Source of the DNA: an uncultured Solobacterium sp.
Lineage (GTDB): Bacteria; Bacillota_I; Bacilli_A; Erysipelotrichales; Erysipelotrichaceae
DNA length: 28,258 nt
Direction: 5' to 3'
NCBI GenBank assembly: GCA_938039295.1
Contig: CALHUY010000038.1
Span: 1 to 28,258 of the forward strand
Positions 14,410-22,065 of this stretch are shown here, piece after piece. The notes beneath the pieces are model-generated. The model did not search any database. It saw only the letters and a program-made list of their open reading frames with translations, and was not told the DNA's origin. The position numbers and the translations under genes were made by a program. The first letter of the stretch is position 1. Each line of letters opens with the position of its first letter.

Positions 14410-17330
14410 TAGGCTAGTTCCTTTCTTTCGTCTAGAGCGGCGAATAATGAACGGATACGGATATTGACGGCACCGAGGTTGGTGATTTCATCAATCTTTA
14501 ACTGTGTATAGAGTTTGTTTCCTTCTTGTAAGATTTCCTTTGTTTCATCAGATGTTACGGCGTCAAGACCGCATCCGAAGGACACAAGTTGGATTAAGTC
14601 CATATCTCTTTGGTTGATACAATATTTAGCAGCGGCATAAAGACGGCTGTGATAGGACCATTGGTTTAAGACAGAAGTATCAAACTTTTGAACTAAGTTA
14701 GAGATACTGTCTTCTGTAATGACGCAAGCACCATGTTGAATAATCAATTTATCGATACCGTGGTTTACTTCTGGGTCGACATGGTATGGACGACCAGCAA
14801 GAACGATAATACGCTTACCTTCATTACGAGCTTCTGTAATCATACGCTCTGCTTCTTTACGTGTATCTTCCATATGCTTACGATATGCAGTATATGCTGA
14901 TTCAATTGCGTTTTGGATATCCGCAGTTTTTAAATCTGGATAATATTTCTGCATAATCTTAGGCATCAATCGAACAAAGTCTTTGCGCTGTTCTAGGTTG
15001 AGATATTCATAGATGAACTTTGTATTTTCAAGTTCACGAATATTACCAGCTAAAACTTCAGGGTAGTAGGCAACGACAGGGCAGTTATAGTGATTATCAC
15101 CTAAGCCTTCATCGATGTTGTAACTCATGCATGGATAGAAGATGGCATCTACATCTTTCTTGAGTAAAGCCATGATATGACCATGTGTTAACTTGGCAGG
15201 GAAACATACTGTATCACTAGGGATAGAGCCTTGACCTGCTTGATATAACTTACGGTTACTAAATGGGCTGACAACGACCTGGAAGCCTAGATTTGTAAAG
15301 AAGGCATGCCAGAATGGTAATAGCTCATACATGTTTAGTACCATTGGAATACCGATCTTACCACGTGTACCAGTTCCTGGGTTCTTCATTAATTGATTGA
15401 GTTGTTGTTGCTTGTATGCATATAAGTTGAGGCTATCATCGTTGGACTTACCAGTAACAGGACGATCACAACGGTTACCTGTGATAAAGCGTTTGCCATC
15501 TTGGAAGACACTGACAGTCATCTGGCAGTGGTTACCACAAAGACCACACTGAACGTTTTGAACCTTCTGTGTGAAGTTGTTAAGTTCTTCTAGTGTTAGG
15601 ATGGAAGAAATTGTACCTGGCTTACTATGTTCTTTACCGTGTAATGCGGCACCATACGCACCCATTAAACCAGCGATATCAGGACGTACAACATCGACAC
15701 CCATCTCTTTTTCAAAGGCACGTAATACAGCTTCGTTATAGAATGTACCACCTTGTACAACAATTTTCTTACCAAGTTGTTCTGGACTTGAAGTACGAAT
15801 AACTTTATATAATGCATTCTTAACGACAGAAATAGAAAGACCAGCAGAGATACAGTCAAAGCCTGCACCATCTTTCTGTGCCTGCTTAACACTGGAGTTC
15901 ATAAATACTGTACAACGGCTACCAAGGTCAACTGGTTGCTTTGCAAAGAGTGCCTCTTGTGCAAAGTTCTTTACGCTATATCCAAGAGCTTCGGAGAATG
16001 TCTGTAGGAATGATCCGCAACCAGATGAACAAGCTTCATTTAAGAAGATGTCAGAGATTGCGCCATTTTCAATCTTAAAGCATTTCATATCCTGACCACC
16101 GATATCGATGATGAAGTCTACATCTGGCATGAAGTGTTTCGCAGCTGTAAAGTGTGCAACTGTTTCTACAAGACCAAAGTCAGTATGTAATGCATGTGTC
16201 ATTAAGGCTTCACCATAACCAGTTGTTGTAACAGATTGAATCTTTAGATTTGGATGAGTTTCATATAAACCCTTTAAGACTTCAATGACGATAGGTAATG
16301 GGTTACCACTGTTAGATTGGTAGTCTGTATAAAGTAGGTTTGCGTTATCATCAATGACCGCAACTTTAATGGTTGTCGAACCAGAGTCGATACCAATATG
16401 CACTGGACCAGTATTTTCATCAAAGTCTACGCGTGGAACGCTAGCCTTTGCATGACGTTTCTTAAACTCGTTATATTCTTCTACGTTATTAAATAGGGCA
16501 GGTAAACTTGCGTAGGTTGCAGTTTTACCATAGTTGGCTAAGCCTTTGACAACATCATCAAAGACAACTTCCTTATCTGCGTAATAAGCAGCACCTAGGG
16601 CAACGTATAAAAGACTGTTTTCAGGACAGACACCTTCAATCTTTAGTGTTTCGTTGAAACTATCACGTAAACACTTCGAGAATGTAAGTGGTCCACCTAA
16701 GTATAAAATATTTCCAGAGATTGGACGTCCTTGGGCAAGGCCGGCAATGGTTTGGTTTACAACTGCTTGGTAAATAGAAGCCGCAATATCACTAGCTAAA
16801 GCACCTTGGTTAATTAAAGGCTGTACGTCACTTTTTGCGAATACACCACAACGAGCTGCAATCGTATACTTACGGGTTGCTTGTTGAGCAGCCTTATCCA
16901 TCTCGTCAGCGCTCATCTTCAATAGGGTAGCCATCTGGTCAATAAAGGCACCAGTACCACCAGCACAAGAACCGTTCATACGAACTTCAGTACCATTTGT
17001 TAAGAATAAGATTTTGGCATCTTCGCCACCAAGCTCGATGATACAGTCAGTACCAGGATTTAGGCGGTTTGCTGCAACGCGGTCTGCAAATACTTCCTGT
17101 ACGAAACTAACACCACAACTATCGGCTAATCCCATTCCGGCAGAACCGGAAATCGCAAAGTATGCTTTCTTTCCTTTTAAATATGTATCATTTAAAGACG
17201 TTAACAGCTCACGTGTCTTTTCAAGAATGTGACTGTAATGTCTTTCATATGCGGAATAGATGATTTGATCATTCTCATCCAGTACAACGCACTTGATGGT
17301 TGTTGATCCGATATCCATACCAATACGCAT
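14409..17330 (-). CDS. Activase-related protein: two BcrAD/BadFG ATPase domains plus DUF2229
   Basis: This 973-residue protein joins two actin-fold activase domains with a DUF2229-type region. Domain 1 (~1-250) has MDIGSTTIKCVVLD, ELGGEDAKI and NGSCAGGTGAFI (Cys122) with AARCGVFAKSD (Cys161). Domain 2 (~308-565) repeats these as IDSGSTTIKVAVID, DIGGQDMKCF and NEACSSGCGSFL (Cys434) with GSRCTVFMNSS (Cys473). In this family the paired cysteines hold a [4Fe-4S] cluster and ATP hydrolysis drives low-potential electron transfer. A four-cysteine motif follows (CGLCGNHC, 595-602, and Cys621), then a region with SDTVCFPAKLTHG and FYPCMSYN. The ATG at 17330 follows GAGGAGG; a frame open to 17405 begins without a ribosome binding site. 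It is divergent from tldD and coupled to the next gene. The electron acceptor is unknown. Confidence 0.88.
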   Translation of the reverse strand: MRIGMDIGSTTIKCVVLDENDQIIYSAYERHYSHILEKTRELLTSLNDTYLKGKKAYFAISGSAGMGLADSCGVSFVQEVFADRVAANRLNPGTDCIIELGGEDAKILFLTNGTEVRMNGSCAGGTGAFIDQMATLLKMSADEMDKAAQQATRKYTIAARCGVFAKSDVQPLINQGALASDIAASIYQAVVNQTIAGLAQGRPISGNILYLGGPLTFSKCLRDSFNETLKIEGVCPENSLLYVALGAAYYADKEVVFDDVVKGLANYGKTATYASLPALFNNVEEYNEFKKRHAKASVPRVDFDENTGPVHIGIDSGSTTIKVAVIDDNANLLYTDYQSNSGNPLPIVIEVLKGLYETHPNLKIQSVTTTGYGEALMTHALHTDFGLVETVAHFTAAKHFMPDVDFIIDIGGQDMKCFKIENGAISDIFLNEACSSGCGSFLQTFSEALGYSVKNFAQEALFAKQPVDLGSRCTVFMNSSVKQAQKDGAGFDCISAGLSISVVKNALYKVIRTSSPEQLGKKIVVQGGTFYNEAVLRAFEKEMGVDVVRPDIAGLMGAYGAALHGKEHSKPGTISSILTLEELNNFTQKVQNVQCGLCGNHCQMTVSVFQDGKRFITGNRCDRPVTGKSNDDSLNLYAYKQQQLNQLMKNPGTGTRGKIGIPMVLNMYELLPFWHAFFTNLGFQVVVSPFSNRKLYQAGQGSIPSDTVCFPAKLTHGHIMALLKKDVDAIFYPCMSYNIDEGLGDNHYNCPVVAYYPEVLAGNIRELENTKFIYEYLNLEQRKDFVRLMPKIMQKYYPDLKTADIQNAIESAYTAYRKHMEDTRKEAERMITEARNEGKRIIVLAGRPYHVDPEVNHGIDKLIIQHGACVITEDSISNLVQKFDTSVLNQWSYHSRLYAAAKYCINQRDMDLIQLVSFGCGLDAVTSDETKEILQEGNKLYTQLKIDEITNLGAVNIRIRSLFAALDERKELA

Positions 17331-17521
17331 AGTAGATCCTCCTCTAAGTCTAAAAATGCAAAAAGCCGTGTATGTCCACGCCTTATAATTGTCATTTGTT
17401 ATCAATTTTAATAATTTCTAGCTAAAAAAACAATGAAAATGCTATGAGATGTTACAAAAATCAAATATCCAAGCAAGATAAATTGATGTACAATAAAGCA
17501 AAATGAAAGGATGAAACAATT

Positions 17522-18955
17522 ATGAAAGCACCATTTTCAGAATATTTAAACACACTTGCGCCAAGTTTAAAACAATTAGTGTCTAAACTAGGCGAAGATT
17601 ATGATTATGTCAGTGTTCTTTCGACAGATTCTAAGGGCTTTGCGATTCGCATCTCTCAACAGGTGAAAGTCATCAGTTCTTCCAATCTAACGACCGAACG
17701 CGGTAGTGTTGTACGTGTCTATAAAGAGGGTTTATATAGCGAATATGCATTTAATCATTTTGATGCGGAATCTATCGAAGAAACGTATCACAAGATTAAA
17801 AAGGAACTCGATGCACAACTAGCAGTATTAAAACTTACAAAGACAGCTGTATACAACACAGAGAAGTTAGAGGATGAACCACTTACACTTTTTGTGGAAA
17901 AGGAATGTGAACAGTTACCTGAGAATACAGACATTGAAAAGTTAGTAAATGATTTAAACTCTTATTCACTTGAGGCAATTAGTAAGGATGAACATGTTGT
18001 TGACTGCATGGTTATTGCGCAATCTACACATGTTTCAAAGCTATTCTTAACAGCTAACCGTGATTTAAGACAGAGCTATGTATATTGTGAAGGAGTAGTC
18101 GCACCTATCATCGTGATGGATGGCAAGAATGAAATTGGCTATCAAGGACTATCTGCGTTAGGTGGACCTGAAGTATTTACACAGTTAAAGGATAAGATTG
18201 ATTATGCAGTCACATTCGCAAAAGAAGTATTAACTGCTGATCCAATTGAACCAGGTGAATATGAAATCATCACTACACCAGAAGTATCAGGACTGATTGC
18301 ACATGAAGCGTTTGGTCATGGTGTAGAGATGGATATGTTTGTGAAAAACCGTGCACTTGGTAAAGACTTTATCAACAAGCGAGTAGGTAGTGAACTAGTA
18401 ACCATGCATGAAGGTGCACTCTGTGCAGAGAACGTAACTTCCTTTGCCTTCGACGATGAAGGAACACTTGCAGGAGATGTCGTGGAAATCGAAAACGGTA
18501 TCTTACGCAGTGGTATCTGTGATGCGTTAAGTGCACTACGTTTAGGTGTAAAGCCAACTGGTAACGGTAAGCGTCAAAACTATGAACATAAAGTTTATAC
18601 ACGTATGACAAATACAATCTTTGATTCTGGTACAGATAAGGTTGAAGATATGATTGCGTCCGTGAAACATGGATACTTACTAGAAGGTATGTCCTCTGGT
18701 ATGGAAGATCCAAAGCACTGGGGTATTCAATGTATTCTCAAACTTGGTCGTGAAATCAAGGACGGTAAGTTAACAGGTAAGATTGTAGGACCAGTCATCA
18801 TGACAGGATACGTTACAGAAGTATTAGGTAATATTTCAATGGTATCTGGAGACCGTGGTGTTTATGGTTGTGGTGCTTGTGGTAAGGGTCACAAGGAATG
18901 GGTTAAAGTCAGTGATGGCGGACCATACTTAAAGACGAAAGGAAGATTAGGCTAA
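17522..18955 (+). CDS. tldD: TldD metalloprotease
   Basis: This 477-residue protein is the catalytic half of the TldD/TldE protease. The metal-binding motif HEAFGHGVEMD (His261, Glu262, His266; HExxxH) follows LIA, and the C-terminal part carries the CGACGKGHKEW element. In E. coli the heterodimer trims short peptides, including microcin B17 leader and CcdA antitoxin; elsewhere its role is general peptide turnover or leader processing. ATG at 17522 lies after AAAGGAT and a weak -10 (TACAAT, 17489-17494). The stop TAA overlaps the tldE ATG as TAATG, so the two subunits are made in balance. It is divergent from the activase gene. No RiPP precursor-like ORF is obvious close by. Confidence 0.93.
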   Translation: MKAPFSEYLNTLAPSLKQLVSKLGEDYDYVSVLSTDSKGFAIRISQQVKVISSSNLTTERGSVVRVYKEGLYSEYAFNHFDAESIEETYHKIKKELDAQLAVLKLTKTAVYNTEKLEDEPLTLFVEKECEQLPENTDIEKLVNDLNSYSLEAISKDEHVVDCMVIAQSTHVSKLFLTANRDLRQSYVYCEGVVAPIIVMDGKNEIGYQGLSALGGPEVFTQLKDKIDYAVTFAKEVLTADPIEPGEYEIITTPEVSGLIAHEAFGHGVEMDMFVKNRALGKDFINKRVGSELVTMHEGALCAENVTSFAFDDEGTLAGDVVEIENGILRSGICDALSALRLGVKPTGNGKRQNYEHKVYTRMTNTIFDSGTDKVEDMIASVKHGYLLEGMSSGMEDPKHWGIQCILKLGREIKDGKLTGKIVGPVIMTGYVTEVLGNISMVSGDRGVYGCGACGKGHKEWVKVSDGGPYLKTKGRLG

Positions 18956-20235
18956 TGTTAGAGAAAATAATTGAAATTCTAAAAGAATCTAAAGCTGATG
19001 CTTGGGAAATCACAGACACAAAAACACGTGGCTGGGAATTCTACTTCATTCGTCATGATTTAGACCAAAACCGTGCCAAAGATGTAGAGCATATTCGACT
19101 TACAGTACACCGTTCTTTAGATAACGGTGAAGCACTTGGTAGTGCAAGCGATGAAATTAATCCGACAGATTCCATTGAAGATATCAAGCGTAAAGTAGAA
19201 CAACTCATCTACACTGCAGGCTTTGTAAAAAACAAGGCATATTCCCTTGTAAAGCCAAGTCAGGAAGTCGTATCTAATCAAAAGACAGTTGATATTGCAA
19301 AGGTTGCAGAAGACTTTATTACAACAATGCGTTCGATTCATGAAACAGAAACAGAAGATATCAACAGCTATGAAATCTTCGTTAACGAAGTAGAACGTCG
19401 TTATGTAAACTCCGAAGGCGTAGACCTTTGTGAGACATATCCAAACTCCATGGTAGAAGCAGTTGTGAATGCTCGTAAAGATGGACATGAAATTGAACTC
19501 TATCGTATGTACAACTCTGGAGGTTGTGATAAAGAAGGTTTAACACGTGATGTCACTAAGACTTTACAGTATGGTAAAGACCGTCTTAGTGCAGTACCTA
19601 CCCCTAAACTACCAAAGATGGCTGTTATCTTTAGTACAAGCGATTCTACAAGCATCTATCAATACTTCATTCAGAAGTTATCCGCAGCTAGTGTTTATCG
19701 TAAGCTTAGCGATTGGAAGATTGGTGAAGCTATTGCGCAAGATGTAAAGGGTGATAAGGTAACACTGAAGACTGTGAAGGAACTACCAAACTCTTCTGAA
19801 AACTTCAATTATGATGATGAAGGTGCACCAATCCGTGAAGTAACACTCTTAGATGCAAACGTTCCAATGCAATATTGGGGTGGCTGTATGTTTGCTAGCT
19901 ATTTGAACCTCAAAGATAGCTTCAAGATTTCTAACGTGGTTGTCTCAGGTGGTCAAAAGGATGAAGCGACATTACGAACAGGCAAGTATTTAGAAGTTGT
20001 AGAATTCTCCGATTTCCAAGTAGATCCAGTGACAGGTAATGTCTTTGGTGAAATTCGTCTAGGATACTTACATGATGGCGATAAGGTAACGGTTGTTTCT
20101 GGAGGATCCTTATCTGGAAGTATGAATGACTATGTAAAAGAACTATATATGTCCAAAGAAACAGTACAGTACAATAACCTAGTTGTACCATCCGTAACAC
20201 GCTTAGAAGGCATGACAGTTACAGGTGCTGAATAA
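18955..20235 (+). CDS. pmbA: TldE/PmbA, non-catalytic partner of TldD
   Basis: This 426-residue protein is the TldE (PmbA) subunit, sharing the two-domain fold of TldD but lacking HExxxH, as expected for the structural half of the heterodimer. Family features include ARKDGHEIELYRMYNSGG in the middle and, near the end, TGKYLEVVEFSDFQVDPVTG followed by FGEIRLGYLHDGD. Start ATG at 18955 overlaps the tldD stop (TAATG), which argues for coupled translation and against any other start. A strong terminator follows at 20253, closing the two-gene operon. Confidence 0.9.
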   Translation: MLEKIIEILKESKADAWEITDTKTRGWEFYFIRHDLDQNRAKDVEHIRLTVHRSLDNGEALGSASDEINPTDSIEDIKRKVEQLIYTAGFVKNKAYSLVKPSQEVVSNQKTVDIAKVAEDFITTMRSIHETETEDINSYEIFVNEVERRYVNSEGVDLCETYPNSMVEAVVNARKDGHEIELYRMYNSGGCDKEGLTRDVTKTLQYGKDRLSAVPTPKLPKMAVIFSTSDSTSIYQYFIQKLSAASVYRKLSDWKIGEAIAQDVKGDKVTLKTVKELPNSSENFNYDDEGAPIREVTLLDANVPMQYWGGCMFASYLNLKDSFKISNVVVSGGQKDEATLRTGKYLEVVEFSDFQVDPVTGNVFGEIRLGYLHDGDKVTVVSGGSLSGSMNDYVKELYMSKETVQYNNLVVPSVTRLEGMTVTGAE

Positions 20236-20252
20236 CAAAATCATTCGATTTA

Positions 20253-20281
20253 GATCATAACGAAAGTTATGGTCTTTTTTT
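20253..20281 (+). terminator. Terminator of the tldD-pmbA operon
   Basis: GATCATAAC (20253-20261) pairs with GTTATGGTC (20266-20274; one G-U pair) around a GAAA tetraloop, followed by seven T residues. Confidence 0.9.
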
Positions 20282-20320
20282 CATTTAAAAAAATATGATA
20301 ATCTCAAATGACAAAATCTG

Positions 20321-20354
20321 TGATACTTGATACAGTTAGTTTGTTGATACTAAC
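20321..20354 (+). promoter_or_regulatory. TGATAC repeats and GTTAGT/ACTAAC hairpin ahead of the DUF438 gene
   Basis: TGATAC occurs three times in the same direction (20321, 20328, 20345). GTTAGT (20335-20340) and ACTAAC (20349-20354) form a perfect 6-8-6 inverted repeat that ends directly against the ribosome binding site AGGAGG (20355-20360). A possible promoter is ATGACA (20308-20313) with TACAGT (20331-20336) at 17 bp. The repeats could be a protein operator; if transcription starts upstream, the hairpin could instead affect ribosome access. Confidence 0.35.
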
Positions 20355-20368
20355 AGGAGGTGTCTGAT

Positions 20369-21895
20369 ATGAAAGAATATTTAAATAATGTAAATGATGA
20401 AAAACTAAAAACAGTTTTTGAAGTACGTAATGCATATGATGAGGGAAAGCTCACAATGGATGAAGCACGTGCAATTCTCAAAGAGAAGGTGCAGTCTTTA
20501 GAACCATATGAAGTAGCGTTAATCGAACAAGAATTAAAAGAAGAAATCGATGATCAATGCCGTAAGGAAGATATCCAAGCGATGTTAGACTTATTTGATG
20601 GCATCTTAAATACAAGTAAACCAAATTTACCTGATACACATCCGATCGCATGTTACTATCGTGAAAACGAAAAGATGAAGGAACTTTTACTATCCGTAGA
20701 GGACCTTGTGCAATACCCAGTTATCAAGAACCAATGGTTTGAATTATATGACCAGATGATTCAGTGGCGTAAGCATCTTTCTCGCAAGCAGAATCAGTTA
20801 TATCCAGTGCTTGAAAAGAAAGGCTTCACACGTCCTACAACAACAATGTGGACATTAGATGACTTTATCCGTGATGAAATCACCCAAGCCTATAACTTAA
20901 TTAAAGAGGGTAAGGAAGATGAATTTATCGAACTACAGAGTACAGTTGTAGCAGACGTAAGAGACTTAATGCAAAAGGAAGAAACAGTACTCTATCCAAC
21001 ATCTTTAGCTTTAATCTCTGCAGAGGAATTTGAAGATATGAAGTTAGGTGACCAAGAAATTGGTTTTGCAAATATCACAGTTGAACCAAGAAAGACAGAA
21101 ACACCATCATCTTCAAAACCAACAGAAGGATTTACAAATGAACTTGCAAACCTACTTGGTAAGTATGGCTACCACATCGGAAACGAACAAGAGTTTGATG
21201 TAAAGACTGGTAAGATGACACTTGAACAAATTAACTTGGTATATCAACATATGCCAGTTGACTTATCATACGTAGATGAAAACGAGATTGTTCGTTTCTA
21301 CACAGACACAAAGCACCGCGTATTCCCACGTTCTAAGAACGTTATCGGTCGTGATGTAAAGAACTGCCATCCAAAGAAGAGTGTTCATATCGTTGAAGAA
21401 ATCATCGAAAAGTTCAGAAGTGGCGAACAAAATGAAGCTGAATTCTGGATTAACAAGCCAGAAATCTTCATCTACATCAAGTATGTTGCGGTAAGAGACG
21501 AAGATGGTAAGTTTAGAGGTATCCTAGAAATGATGCAAGATTGCACACACATCCGTGCATTAACAGGTTCCCAAACACTATTAACATGGTCTAACCAAGA
21601 ACATGGCATCACAGAAGAAGAACAACCTGCACCAGTAGAAGAAAAGCCAGAGGCTACAAGTTCCTCTAAAATTGATCCTGAAAGCATTACACCTGAGACA
21701 AAGCTAAAGGATTTATTGGCCGCTGACCCTAATCTAAAGCAATATCTCTTTACAATCAGTGATAAGTTTAGAGCACTTGATACTCCACTAGCACGAATTA
21801 TGTTACCAAAGGCTACAGTGGAAAAGATGTCTGAGCGTACAGGTGTAGCACTAGATGAAATCATCGCTAAACTAAAACAATACTTCCAAAAGTAA
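20369..21895 (+). CDS. DUF438 / hemerythrin-like / PAS / DUF1858 protein
   Basis: This 508-residue cytoplasmic protein has four parts. They are a DUF438 N-terminus (~1-80; VRNAYDEGKLTMDEARAIL), a hemerythrin-like helical domain (~88-225), a PAS domain (~285-400; GRDVKNCHPKKSVH) and a C-terminal DUF1858 domain (~435-505; ALDTPLARIMLPKATVEKMS). In relatives the HHE domain binds a di-iron site that senses or scavenges O2 or NO. Here His91 and His136 remain, but the expected glutamate of HYxRKEN is Gln141 (LSRKQNQLYP), and the later helix has KEETVLYP without an upstream histidine I would expect. Metal binding may therefore be lost or altered. The ATG at 20369 lies eight bases after AGGAGG. It is a single-gene unit between two terminators. 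Confidence 0.85.
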   Translation: MKEYLNNVNDEKLKTVFEVRNAYDEGKLTMDEARAILKEKVQSLEPYEVALIEQELKEEIDDQCRKEDIQAMLDLFDGILNTSKPNLPDTHPIACYYRENEKMKELLLSVEDLVQYPVIKNQWFELYDQMIQWRKHLSRKQNQLYPVLEKKGFTRPTTTMWTLDDFIRDEITQAYNLIKEGKEDEFIELQSTVVADVRDLMQKEETVLYPTSLALISAEEFEDMKLGDQEIGFANITVEPRKTETPSSSKPTEGFTNELANLLGKYGYHIGNEQEFDVKTGKMTLEQINLVYQHMPVDLSYVDENEIVRFYTDTKHRVFPRSKNVIGRDVKNCHPKKSVHIVEEIIEKFRSGEQNEAEFWINKPEIFIYIKYVAVRDEDGKFRGILEMMQDCTHIRALTGSQTLLTWSNQEHGITEEEQPAPVEEKPEATSSSKIDPESITPETKLKDLLAADPNLKQYLFTISDKFRALDTPLARIMLPKATVEKMSERTGVALDEIIAKLKQYFQK

Positions 21896-21898
21896 TCT

Positions 21899-21925
21899 AA
21901 CAGGAGTTTGATAACTCCTGTTTTT
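21899..21925 (+). terminator. Terminator after the DUF438 gene
   Basis: AACAGGAGTT (21899-21908) pairs perfectly with AACTCCTGTT (21913-21922) around a TGAT loop, followed by a T-run to 21925. Confidence 0.92.
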
Positions 21926-21974
21926 CTTTCTAATAGGAAAGAAAAAATAATACGGATTCATCACATTTTTAGGC

Positions 21975-22045
21975 TATACTGTAAGTAACAAACATTGCGT
22001 TATAAGTGCCTTAAGATAGCTACTAGGTGTATGATAAACGCAATG
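21975..22045 (+). promoter_or_regulatory. Leader of the M32-xpt operon: -10 element and long stem-loop
   Basis: A -10 TATACT lies at 21975-21980, with a weak -35. The transcript would begin near 21987 and almost at once form a stem: CATTGCGTTAT (21993-22003) with ATAAACGCAATG (22034-22045), one bulged A. Inside, GTGCCT can pair with AGGTGT, partly by G-U pairs. The stem closes eight bases before AGGAGG (22053-22058). It does not match the purine riboswitch pattern one might expect ahead of xpt. Its role could be mRNA stability or translation control. Confidence 0.45.
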
Positions 22046-22065
22046 AAATACCAGGAGGAAATATC

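Noticed and set aside
17331..17405. A longer activase start at 17405.
   Set aside because: The added residues have no family likeness and no ribosome binding site; GAGGAGG stands correctly before the ATG at 17330.
17522..20235. A RiPP biosynthetic cluster around TldD/TldE.
   Set aside because: No precursor-like small gene, YcaO or other maturation enzyme was seen in the flanking sequence.
21926..22065. A guanine riboswitch expected ahead of xpt.
   Set aside because: The conserved purine-riboswitch junction sequences are absent; only an unrelated stem-loop is present.
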